Source: Scatosoma sp048465415
GTDB taxonomy: Bacteria > Bacillota > Clostridia > Christensenellales > Borkfalkiaceae
Length of the DNA: 64,000 nucleotides
Reading direction: 5' to 3'
Assembly: GCA_048465415.1 (NCBI GenBank)
Contig: DBFWLO010000023.1
Coordinates: 62,001-126,000, forward strand
The notes under the pieces are model-generated. The model searched no databases, had not been told where the DNA came from, and saw only the letters and a program-made list of their open reading frames with translations. A program made the translations under genes and the position numbers. Below, in pieces: positions 1 through 7,821 of this stretch; within the stretch, counting starts at the first letter, position 1, and the number at the start of each line of letters is the position of its first letter.

Positions 1-1
1 T

Positions 2-3000
2 TTCGGCAATATCGGCATTGCCGTCAACGCCTTTCTGCTCGGGTTGTTCGGCTATTGCGCCTATCCGCTTCTGATCGCGCTCGTTTATCTTTCCGTGACG
101 ATGTTCATCGGCAAGCGCTTCGTACGCAATCGTAAAGCCGCGGCTATGATCTCCGCCGCCCTGGTCTGCATGATGCTGATTATACACACGGCGGTCACCT
201 ATTCCTGGGATTTATCGGGATATCTCTCCCGCTGTTTTAAAGCGCCCGGGCTTGGCGAGCACGGGATCGATACGGCCGCCCCCGCCGGCTGGACGGGCGG
301 CCTGATCGTCTATATTTTCGCAAAAATGACTACCAAAGTGGGCGCTTTGGTCATTTTCTCGTTGATTTTCCTTTTCTGCGCTTATTTGTCCGTTTATTTT
401 TTCGCGGGCAAGACGTTGTTTCGCCGCCCGGAAAAAAAGAACGCGGCGGCTAAAACCGGACCTGCGGTATCCCAAGCCCCCGCGCGGCCCGTTGCCGTAC
501 CTCCGGCGGCGGAGCCGTACGCCTGCCGCGACGCCGCGATTGCGGCGGACGGTTATGGGACTCCTCCTGCGTCGCGGCCCGATTTCGTTCCGCCCTATCC
601 CGATTATGCCGCGGCGCCGCAGATCCGTCAGCGGCCGGGGGTGGCGCTCTCCAACGACCATGCGTTAGGCGGACAAGCCGGAACTGTGCGGGGAACGAGC
701 GGCGCGTTTTCTCCGTTCGGGGCTTCCGGGGCGGGAGAGCGAAACGGAAGCGGATTGGGCGGCTTAAATATGCAGAGCGGAACGGATCCTTCTTCGCCCG
801 CCTATCGCGAGTATCAAAGGAGCAAAGAATTTTTGTTCGGCGGCACGCCGGCGGAGATCTATCGGAAAAATCTCATTTTCGACAGCAACTCCAACGTCAA
901 TAAACGGCCGCCGGCCGATCCCGACCAGCCTACCGTTTACAGCGGTTCTTTTGCCGACTCCTACTCGGCGGCGTACGCGGATTCAGTCAACGGCGGAGCG
1001 GAGCCGCCCCGGCCCGCGAAGATCGTCACGGACAACGCCCGCGGTCACGATCTCTACACGCCGTATACGCTGCACGAAAGCGATTCGGAACCCGGCTTCG
1101 GAGGCGCCCGAGGCAACTACCCGGAGTCTCCGAACAGTTACGAACCCGTTTCTCCCATGCCGCCTTTTACTCCGGCGCCGGAAGTGCCCATATTCCGCGC
1201 GGAACCGGTACAGACGCCTGCCGTGCATATTCCCACGCCCGAACCTCCGCCCGTCGAACGGGATCGCGCGGAACCTGTTTCTCCCATGCCGCCCATGCCT
1301 TCTTACGGCGAAGGCGCAGAAGGCCGGGAAAGACTTTCCCCGTCGGAAGAACGGCCTGCGGAGAGCGAATCCTCGCAGCGGACGCGTCCGAGCTTTATGG
1401 ATATCTTTTCCGCGTCCAATCCGAATATCTACGGTCAGCAGAGAGGGGAGGCGGAAGCCGGCCGCATCTTCGCGGATCGGGAAGCTCCGCGCGACATGTT
1501 CCCCGGGAACTCGGAACGAGACGCGGCGGAAGGACGGGATTCCTTCGGCGAAAACGAAGAGGAACTTTGCGGCGAACGGGATTCGGAAAATAAAATCAAT
1601 ATTTTCGACGAAGAAGAGAAGCCGGCGGAGGATCCGTATACTCTGCGTTCGGATTTTTCCGATTCCCGCAGAGATCGGCTGTCCGAGCCTTCGGAAAGCG
1701 ACGCTTCTTCTGTGCGCGGTATTCCCGCGGAGCGCTCTTCCCGTATGGATCTGGAACGGGGAACGAGAAGCGACCGCGGCGATATTTTCCCGTCGGAAAG
1801 ACGCGGAGAAGCCTTTGAGGACGCCCGTCCCGTACCCGCGCCCCCGCCCAAACCCCGTGTCCGTAAGCCGTATCAGCCCGCGCCGCTCGATTATTTCGAT
1901 TGCCGGGACGTAGAGCCGGACGCGAATGCGGAAGAAGCGGAGCATACCAAGATCACGATTCTGGAAACGCTCGAAGCGTTCAAGGTGAGCGACTCCACGA
2001 TCGCTTCCGTCACGTACGGACCTACCGTAACGCGCTATAACGTAGTCATTCCCCGCAATGTCTCCGCCAAGAAAGTCGTGGCGCTCGATCAGGAGATCGC
2101 CATGAATCTGTATGCGAGCAAAGGGGTGAATATTTATCCCAATTTCGAGGACGGCGCGGTGAGTATCGAGGTACCGAATAAGAGACGCCAGTTTGTACAG
2201 CTCGGCTGTATGCTGACCGGGGACGGATTCGTAAAGTCCAAACCCACCTCTTTGGTCTTCGCGATGGGAAAGGACGTAGGCAATCGCAAAATCTACGGCG
2301 ATATCTGCAAGATGACGCACCTTCTGGTCGCCGGCGCTTCCGGTTCCGGCAAGAGCGTCTTTTTGCGCACGCTCATCATCAGTCTGATCGTCAAATACTC
2401 CCCCCAGGAGCTCCGGCTCATTCTCATCGATCCCAAAAAGACGGAGTTTGTCATCTACGATCACCTTCCGCACCTGATGATCAACGAGATCATCACGGAC
2501 ATCAATAAAGTCATTCAAAGTCTCAACTGGGCGATCGGAGAAATGAACCGCCGCTACGGTCTTTTCGAGCAGATGAGCCGTTCGGGCACCTATGTCGTCA
2601 ATATCGACGAATACAACGCCAACCTCTCCGCGGGAGAGGAAAAACTCCCGAAAATCGTCATCATCGTCGACGAGCTCGCCGATCTGATGCTCGCGGCGAA
2701 GAAAGAGGTGGAGGACAGAATCCAGAACCTCACGCAGAAATCGCGCGCGGCGGGAATCCATCTCATCATCGCCACCCAGCGTCCCTCGGCGGACGTGATT
2801 ACAGGCGTCATCAAGGGCAACCTGCCGACGAGAATCGCCTTCTCGGTCGCGTCGGACGTGGATTCCCGCGTCATCCTCGACGCTTCGGGCGCGCAGAAAC
2901 TGCTCGGGCTCGGCGATCTGCTCTATCTGATGGCGGGAATGAATACGCCCATGCGCGTGCAGGGCGCGTCTATTTCCTCCGAGGACGCCCAGAAGGTAGT

Positions 3001-3325
3001 CAGTTTCATCAAAGCGAACAACGAAGCGGAGTACGACGAAAGCGCTTCCGCGTATATCAATAATGCCAAAACGCAGGAAGAGCCGGAAGAGACCGAGGAC
3101 GACAGCGTGGAGGAGGTCTATATCGACGCCCTGCGCTATATCATTCAGAGCGGCAGCGCCTCCATCTCCATGATCCAGAGAAAATGCTCGGTCGGCTATA
3201 ATAAAGCCGGGAAAATCATCGAATGGATGGAGGACATGGGCTATATTTCCGCTTTCGACGGCGCCAAAGCGAGAAAAGTCCTCATCACCAAAGACGAATT
3301 CGAGCAAAAGTACGGTCCGCTTTAA
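2..3325 (+). CDS. ftsK: DNA translocase FtsK/SpoIIIE, 5' end outside window
   Basis: Membrane-anchored hexameric dsDNA pump that moves chromosome ends through the septum. The frame is open to the window edge, so the first in-window start (TTG at 44) is probably internal and the true start lies upstream. Hydrophobic segments occupy about the first 120 codons, as in the FtsK N-terminal membrane domain. A linker of roughly 500 residues rich in Pro, Glu, Ser and Arg follows. The motor has Walker A GASGSGKS (codons at 2333-2356) and a Walker B ending IIVDELADLM near 2654-2683. The last ~60 residues look like the gamma winged helix that reads polar DNA motifs. FtsK and SpoIIIE cannot be separated by sequence here. 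The position before rimO-pgsA-cinA-recA is typical of Firmicutes. Confidence 0.93.
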   Translation, partial: FGNIGIAVNAFLLGLFGYCAYPLLIALVYLSVTMFIGKRFVRNRKAAAMISAALVCMMLIIHTAVTYSWDLSGYLSRCFKAPGLGEHGIDTAAPAGWTGGLIVYIFAKMTTKVGALVIFSLIFLFCAYLSVYFFAGKTLFRRPEKKNAAAKTGPAVSQAPARPVAVPPAAEPYACRDAAIAADGYGTPPASRPDFVPPYPDYAAAPQIRQRPGVALSNDHALGGQAGTVRGTSGAFSPFGASGAGERNGSGLGGLNMQSGTDPSSPAYREYQRSKEFLFGGTPAEIYRKNLIFDSNSNVNKRPPADPDQPTVYSGSFADSYSAAYADSVNGGAEPPRPAKIVTDNARGHDLYTPYTLHESDSEPGFGGARGNYPESPNSYEPVSPMPPFTPAPEVPIFRAEPVQTPAVHIPTPEPPPVERDRAEPVSPMPPMPSYGEGAEGRERLSPSEERPAESESSQRTRPSFMDIFSASNPNIYGQQRGEAEAGRIFADREAPRDMFPGNSERDAAEGRDSFGENEEELCGERDSENKINIFDEEEKPAEDPYTLRSDFSDSRRDRLSEPSESDASSVRGIPAERSSRMDLERGTRSDRGDIFPSERRGEAFEDARPVPAPPPKPRVRKPYQPAPLDYFDCRDVEPDANAEEAEHTKITILETLEAFKVSDSTIASVTYGPTVTRYNVVIPRNVSAKKVVALDQEIAMNLYASKGVNIYPNFEDGAVSIEVPNKRRQFVQLGCMLTGDGFVKSKPTSLVFAMGKDVGNRKIYGDICKMTHLLVAGASGSGKSVFLRTLIISLIVKYSPQELRLILIDPKKTEFVIYDHLPHLMINEIITDINKVIQSLNWAIGEMNRRYGLFEQMSRSGTYVVNIDEYNANLSAGEEKLPKIVIIVDELADLMLAAKKEVEDRIQNLTQKSRAAGIHLIIATQRPSADVITGVIKGNLPTRIAFSVASDVDSRVILDASGAQKLLGLGDLLYLMAGMNTPMRVQGASISSEDAQKVVSFIKANNEAEYDESASAYINNAKTQEEPEETEDDSVEEVYIDALRYIIQSGSASISMIQRKCSVGYNKAGKIIEWMEDMGYISAFDGAKARKVLITKDEFEQKYGPL

Positions 3326-3366
3326 GTTTGGAGCAAAAAACTTTATCGGGTAAGGACAGGAATCGG

Positions 3367-3399
3367 ATTATTTCCCGCGAAACAGGGAAATAATTCTTT
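3367..3399 (+). terminator. Probable intrinsic terminator after ftsK
   Basis: A perfect 10-bp stem (ATTATTTCCC pairing with GGGAAATAAT, 8-base loop) is followed by TCTTT. It lies between the ftsK stop and the rimO promoter. The U-tract is short, so termination may be partial. Confidence 0.55.
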
Positions 3400-3475
3400 C
3401 GTCCGGGATCGGAAAAAATCTTGAAAATTTTTCAAAAAATTTTTTAAATATGGCGTACGTTTGTCAACTTTTGTG

Positions 3476-3484
3476 TGATATAAT
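3476..3484 (+). promoter_or_regulatory. Extended -10 promoter for rimO
   Basis: TGATATAAT is a perfect TATAAT preceded by the TGn extended -10 element, 25 bases before the rimO start. No good -35 is present at 17 bases (TTGTCA lies only 12 bases upstream), so the extended -10 probably does the work. A purine-rich AAAGGA site precedes the ATG. Confidence 0.55.
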
Positions 3485-3508
3485 GGAAACCGAAGCAAAG
3501 GAAAAACG

Positions 3509-4840
3509 ATGCTGGAAAATAAAAAATTCGGAGTGATTTCGCTCGGCTGCGATAAGAACCGCGTGGACAGCGAGAAACTCATCGGACTTTTGACGGAGCG
3601 CGGCTGTAAGCTGACGGACGATCTGTCCGCCGCGCAGATCGTCGTCGTCAATACCTGCGCCTTTTTGGAATCGGCACGGAAAGAATCCATCGAGACGATC
3701 CTCGAATGCGCCGGCTATAAAAGTGGCGTTTTGGAAAAAATCGTCGTGACGGGCTGTCTGCCGGAAAAATTCATCGGCGAACTATACGGGCCTTTGAAGG
3801 AAGCGGACGTGTTTTTGGGCGTCCGCGACTATGAAAAAATCTTCGAGGCGCTGGAAGAATCTTATGCGAAGAACGAGCGGGAAAACTATGTGGGAAAGGG
3901 CGGCGACTCTTTCCGCTCCGGGCGGGTTCTTACCACCGAACCCCATTACGCGTATCTGAAAATAGCGGACGGCTGTTACAATCATTGCACCTACTGCCTG
4001 ATTCCAAAAATCCGGGGCAAATACGTCTCCTATCCGATGGAGGAGCTCTTGAAAGAGGCGGAGGAACTCGGCGAGGTCGCGGAGCTCGTGGCGGTGGCGC
4101 AGGATACCACCCGTTACGGCGAAGATCTGTACGGCCGCAATCGGTTTGCCGAGCTGCTGCGCAAGCTTTCCAAACTCGAAAATATCCGTGCAATTCGGCT
4201 TCTCTATTGCTATCCCGACGTGATCGGCGACGAGCTGATTGAGGAAATCCGCACCAACGAAAAGATACTCAAATATATCGATATTCCCTTGCAGCATTCC
4301 GAGGATCGGGTTTTGAAACTGATGAACCGCAAAGGGACGCGCGAAAACTATCTGGCGCTTTTGCGAAAACTTCGGGCGCGCGTTCCGGGGATCGCGATCC
4401 GCTCCACCTTCATCGCGGGATTTCCCACGGAAACGGAGACGGATTTCGAGGGGCTGAAAGCCTTTTTAGAGGAAGCGAGGCTCGTCAACTGCGGCTTCTT
4501 CGCCTATTCGCGGGAACCGGACACCGCCGCGGCGAGAATGTCGCCGCAGGTTCACCCTTCGACGAAACGCCGGCGCGTCCGCGAACTTTACGAGATTCAG
4601 CAAAGAATCTCCCGCGAGTTCCTTTCCGGCTTTGTCGGCAAAGAAATAGAAGTGCTCTGCGACGGCATCGATTACGAAAAGAACTGTTTTGTCGGCCGGG
4701 CGTATTTCAGCGCTCCCGAGATAGACGGAAAAGTATATTTCCACGCCCGCGAAGCGACGCAGGGCGAAAGGTATCAGGTGAAAATAAACAGTGCCGACAG
4801 CTATGATCTGTACGGCGAAACGGAGGACTACCGCTCATGA
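3509..4840 (+). CDS. rimO: Ribosomal protein S12 methylthiotransferase RimO
   Basis: Radical-SAM enzyme that adds a methylthio group to a conserved aspartate of ribosomal protein S12. The 443 residues show the three Cys of the N-terminal methylthiotransferase domain (C14, C50, C83). The radical-SAM CxxxCxxC is at C156, C160 and C163 (DGCYNHCTYC), and a TRAM-like C-terminal domain follows. The early GCDKNRVDSE block is the signature that separates RimO from MiaB. The stop overlaps the pgsA start as ATGA, so the two are translationally coupled. Length and motif order are normal for the family. Confidence 0.95.
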   Translation: MLENKKFGVISLGCDKNRVDSEKLIGLLTERGCKLTDDLSAAQIVVVNTCAFLESARKESIETILECAGYKSGVLEKIVVTGCLPEKFIGELYGPLKEADVFLGVRDYEKIFEALEESYAKNERENYVGKGGDSFRSGRVLTTEPHYAYLKIADGCYNHCTYCLIPKIRGKYVSYPMEELLKEAEELGEVAELVAVAQDTTRYGEDLYGRNRFAELLRKLSKLENIRAIRLLYCYPDVIGDELIEEIRTNEKILKYIDIPLQHSEDRVLKLMNRKGTRENYLALLRKLRARVPGIAIRSTFIAGFPTETETDFEGLKAFLEEARLVNCGFFAYSREPDTAAARMSPQVHPSTKRRRVRELYEIQQRISREFLSGFVGKEIEVLCDGIDYEKNCFVGRAYFSAPEIDGKVYFHAREATQGERYQVKINSADSYDLYGETEDYRS

Positions 4841-5427
4841 ACTTACCGAATAAAATCTCTATCGCGAGAATTTGTATGATTCCCGTTTTCGCGCTCTTTT
4901 TCTTTCTGGACGCGGTGCCGTACAATCATCTGATCGCTGCGGTGATCTTTGCCTTGGCGGCGCTCACCGATTTCTTGGACGGGCACATAGCGAGGTCGAG
5001 AAACCTCGTCACCAATCTCGGCAAATTCCTCGATCCGATCGCCGATAAAGTGCTCGTCGCCACGGCTTTTATTCTCATGCTGACCGTGAAAAACATTTTC
5101 GGCATGTTCGGGGATTGGTGCTATATCGCAGGCAGCATCTGCATCTGCGTCATTCTCGCGCGCGAGCTCATCATCAGCGCGTTCCGCCAGATCGCCGCCG
5201 GCGCGGGACTGATTCTTGCCGCGGATAAACTCGGAAAATACAAAACGACTTTCCAGGACGGCTGTGTGTTTTTCCTTTTGATGTCGATAGACTTTTCGGG
5301 CACGGCGGGGGACGTAATCAATATCGTCGGCTTAGCGCTGTTCGCGGTCGCGACTGTGCTCACCGTTTGGTCGGGCGTCTCTTACGTCGTCAAAAATAAA
5401 GTGGTTTTGAAGGATACGGCGCATTGA
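4837..5427 (+). CDS. pgsA: CDP-diacylglycerol--glycerol-3-phosphate phosphatidyltransferase
   Basis: Integral membrane enzyme that makes phosphatidylglycerophosphate, the committed step to phosphatidylglycerol. The 196-residue protein carries the CDP-alcohol phosphotransferase signature DG-x2-AR-x8-G-x3-D-x3-D, with D48, G49, A52, R53, G62, D66 and D70 all present. Several hydrophobic helices surround it. The start overlaps the rimO stop by four bases. The rimO-pgsA-cinA-recA order supports PgsA over other CDP-alcohol transferases. Confidence 0.93.
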   Translation: MNLPNKISIARICMIPVFALFFFLDAVPYNHLIAAVIFALAALTDFLDGHIARSRNLVTNLGKFLDPIADKVLVATAFILMLTVKNIFGMFGDWCYIAGSICICVILARELIISAFRQIAAGAGLILAADKLGKYKTTFQDGCVFFLLMSIDFSGTAGDVINIVGLALFAVATVLTVWSGVSYVVKNKVVLKDTAH

Positions 5428-5497
5428 GCTCTTTGTTTTTCGTCGGTCTGTCCGGCATGGATAAGGGATTCACGAAAGAGAATAAGGAAATTTTACG

Positions 5498-6601
5498 ATG
5501 AAGAATGCGTGTATCGTATTAAGAAATTGCAGGGCGGGAATTTCTGCGGCGGATTTTTCCGTAACGGACGCCTTTCTCTCGGGCGGCTACTTTTTTTCGG
5601 AGACGCGTCTGCTTGCGGAGGACGATGAGACTGAACTTGAAGCCGCCGTGAAGGAGCTGAAAGAAAAGTCGGAAAATCTCGTCGTAACGACCGGAAAAGC
5701 CTCCCTTCATCAAGTAAAACAGCGGCTGAACGGTTTTTTAGAGGCCGAGTTTTTCCAGGGCACGCTGGCCGGCGCGGGGATCTTCACGCAGGGACGGTTC
5801 TCTTTGTTTCTGTTGGCGGCGGAAGCGGGGGAGTCGGGCGCGGAGTATGTGAAAAACGTATGCGTTCCCTTTCTCAATAAAAAATACGCGACGAGGTACG
5901 ACCGCATGACTCTGCGCGCGGTCGGCGCGGAAGAAACGCTCGTGAAAAGGCTTTTAAACGAAGCCGCGCGTATGAGCGGGGACAAGTTGACGTATAATTA
6001 TATAAGGAAGTACGACGAGGACGTCATCGAGATCCTCTACGACGCGTCCGTGCCGAAAATGCTTTCCGACGACGTATTGAGACTGCTTGCCGAAGGGCTC
6101 GGGGACAGCGTATACGCGCTGGACGATACGCCGCTCGAACGCCGACTGGTGCAGCTTTTGAAGCTGCGCGGCAAAAAGCTCGGCGTCGCGGAATCGTTTA
6201 CGGGCGGCGGCGTCGCGCGGCGGATCGTTTCCGTACCGGGCGCCAGCGAAGTCTATTTCGAGGGGCTCAACACCTATGACGAGCGCTCGAAAATGAAGCG
6301 TCTCGGGGTTTCGGAATATACTTTGAAAACGTTCGGCGCGGTGTCGGACGAAACGGCCTATGAAATGGCGGCGGGGCTGATCGCCGGCGGCGACTGCGAC
6401 GTTTCCGTCGCCACGACGGGGCTGGCGGGGCCGAAGTCCGATCGCACAGAGCTGCCCGTCGGGCTCTCCTACATCGCGGTGGGACTCAAAGAAAAGGTCT
6501 ACGTCTATCGCTATAAGTTTGAAGGCACGAGAGAGGAAATCACCGAAACGGCGATCAATTACGCATTGTTTTTGGCCTATCGGCAGTTGAAAAACATATA
6601 A
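5498..6601 (+). CDS. cinA: CinA-like protein with degenerate domains
   Basis: CinA proteins join an N-terminal MoaB/MogA-like (COG1058) domain to a C-terminal PncC-type nicotinamide-nucleotide amidase domain. This 367-residue copy is shorter than the usual ~410. Its N-terminal half keeps only weak resemblance, with VVTTGKAS where a GGLGPT-type motif is expected. The C-terminal domain from about residue 205 is recognisable but altered: the AESCTGG motif reads AESFTGG (residues 231-237, Cys to Phe), and the glycine-rich AGPGGG loop reads AGPKSD. It sits directly before recA, the classic cinA position. The identity is secure from context and C-terminal homology. Retained amidase or ADP-ribose pyrophosphatase activity is doubtful. 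Confidence 0.8.
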   Translation: MKNACIVLRNCRAGISAADFSVTDAFLSGGYFFSETRLLAEDDETELEAAVKELKEKSENLVVTTGKASLHQVKQRLNGFLEAEFFQGTLAGAGIFTQGRFSLFLLAAEAGESGAEYVKNVCVPFLNKKYATRYDRMTLRAVGAEETLVKRLLNEAARMSGDKLTYNYIRKYDEDVIEILYDASVPKMLSDDVLRLLAEGLGDSVYALDDTPLERRLVQLLKLRGKKLGVAESFTGGGVARRIVSVPGASEVYFEGLNTYDERSKMKRLGVSEYTLKTFGAVSDETAYEMAAGLIAGGDCDVSVATTGLAGPKSDRTELPVGLSYIAVGLKEKVYVYRYKFEGTREEITETAINYALFLAYRQLKNI

Positions 6602-6634
6602 ATTTCGTAAAAAAGATACAGGAGTAATAATCTA

Positions 6635-7720
6635 ATGAGTGAAAAGACAAACAATGAAAAGTTGGGCAAAGATAAGTCCAACGGCGAAAAGATGAAGGCG
6701 CTCGACGCCGTGCTTTTGCAGATCGAAAAGCAGTATGGCAAGGGTTCGATCATGCGGCTGGGCGACGCGGCGGGACAGACGGAAATCGAAGTGATCCCGA
6801 CGGGTTGTCTCACGCTCGATCTGGCGCTCGGAATCGGCGGTATGCCGCGCGGAAGAATCATCGAGATCTACGGTCCCGAATCCTCCGGTAAGACGACGGT
6901 GGCGCTGCACGCGATCGCCGAGACGCAGAAACTCGGCGGCGTGGCAGCGTTCATCGACGCGGAGCACGCGCTCGATCCCGTCTATGCGAAAAAATTAGGC
7001 GTGAATCTCGACGATCTGTACGTTTCCCAGCCGGATACGGGCGAACAGGCGCTCGACATCACCGACGCGCTCGTGAGAAGCTCGGCGGTGGATATGATCG
7101 TCATCGACTCGGTGGCGGCGCTGACGCCGAAAGCGGAAATCGAAGGGGATATGGGCGACAGTCACGTAGGCTTGCAGGCCCGCCTGATGTCCCAGGCGCT
7201 GCGCAAACTGACCGCGATCGTCAATAAATCGCACACCTGCGTCATTTTCATCAACCAGCTTCGGGAAAAGGTCGGCGTCATGTTCGGCAATCCCGAGACG
7301 ACTCCGGGCGGCAAAGCGCTCAAATTTTACGCCAGCGTCCGCATCGACGTGAGAAGAATGGACGCGCTCAAAGACGGCGACGGCATCATGGGCAACCGGA
7401 CGAAGGCAAAGATCGTCAAGAATAAGCTGGCGCCTCCCTTCAAACAGGCGGAGTTCGACATCGTGTTCGGCGAAGGGATTTCGCAGGAAGGCTGCGTCAT
7501 CGATATGGGCGTGCAGTACGAGGTCGTCGAAAAGAGCGGCGCCTGGTTCAGCTATAACGGCAATAAGGTAGCCCAGGGGCGCGAAAAAATGCGTCAGTAT
7601 CTTAAAGACAATCCCGAAATCGAAAAGGAAATCGAAGAAAAGGTCCGCGACGCGGCGAAGGGGAACAAGAACGCCGAGGAAGAAATTGTCGAAGGCGGCG
7701 CGGCGGCGTCCAAAGAATAA
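6635..7720 (+). CDS. recA: Recombinase RecA
   Basis: ATP-dependent strand-exchange protein that also triggers LexA self-cleavage. The 361 residues include Walker A GPESSGKT (80-87), the MAW-type block with IDAEHALDP, the L1/L2 DNA-binding region (INQLREKVGVMFGNPETTPGG) and an acidic C-terminal tail. AGGAG lies about 10 bases before the ATG. It follows cinA by 33 bases and is probably cotranscribed. No convincing LexA box was seen in this short gap. Confidence 0.98.
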   Translation: MSEKTNNEKLGKDKSNGEKMKALDAVLLQIEKQYGKGSIMRLGDAAGQTEIEVIPTGCLTLDLALGIGGMPRGRIIEIYGPESSGKTTVALHAIAETQKLGGVAAFIDAEHALDPVYAKKLGVNLDDLYVSQPDTGEQALDITDALVRSSAVDMIVIDSVAALTPKAEIEGDMGDSHVGLQARLMSQALRKLTAIVNKSHTCVIFINQLREKVGVMFGNPETTPGGKALKFYASVRIDVRRMDALKDGDGIMGNRTKAKIVKNKLAPPFKQAEFDIVFGEGISQEGCVIDMGVQYEVVEKSGAWFSYNGNKVAQGREKMRQYLKDNPEIEKEIEEKVRDAAKGNKNAEEEIVEGGAAASKE

Positions 7721-7744
7721 AAATCAAACGATTCAAATACGTGG

Positions 7745-7799
7745 CGCCGCCCGGCCGGGCGGCGTAAACGTACGGCGGGCGAAACGCCTGTGCCGTACG
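7745..7799. other. Two adjacent GC-rich hairpins between recA and nadE
   Basis: Positions 7745-7764 are a perfect 20-bp palindrome (arms CGCCGCCCGG / CCGGGCGGCG). Positions 7769-7799 form a second hairpin: outer arms CGTACGGC (7769-7776) and GCCGTACG (7792-7799), with inner GGCG/CGCC around AAA. No T-run follows either, so they are not standard intrinsic terminators. The nadE Shine-Dalgarno site follows directly. Confidence 0.6.
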
Positions 7800-7821
7800 G
7801 TTCCCGGCAGAGGAAAAAAGC

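Noticed and set aside
983..3307. A minus-strand open frame of 774 codons opposite ftsK
   Set aside because: The plus strand carries clear FtsK motifs throughout. The antisense frame has shadow-like composition and no domain or ribosome-binding site.
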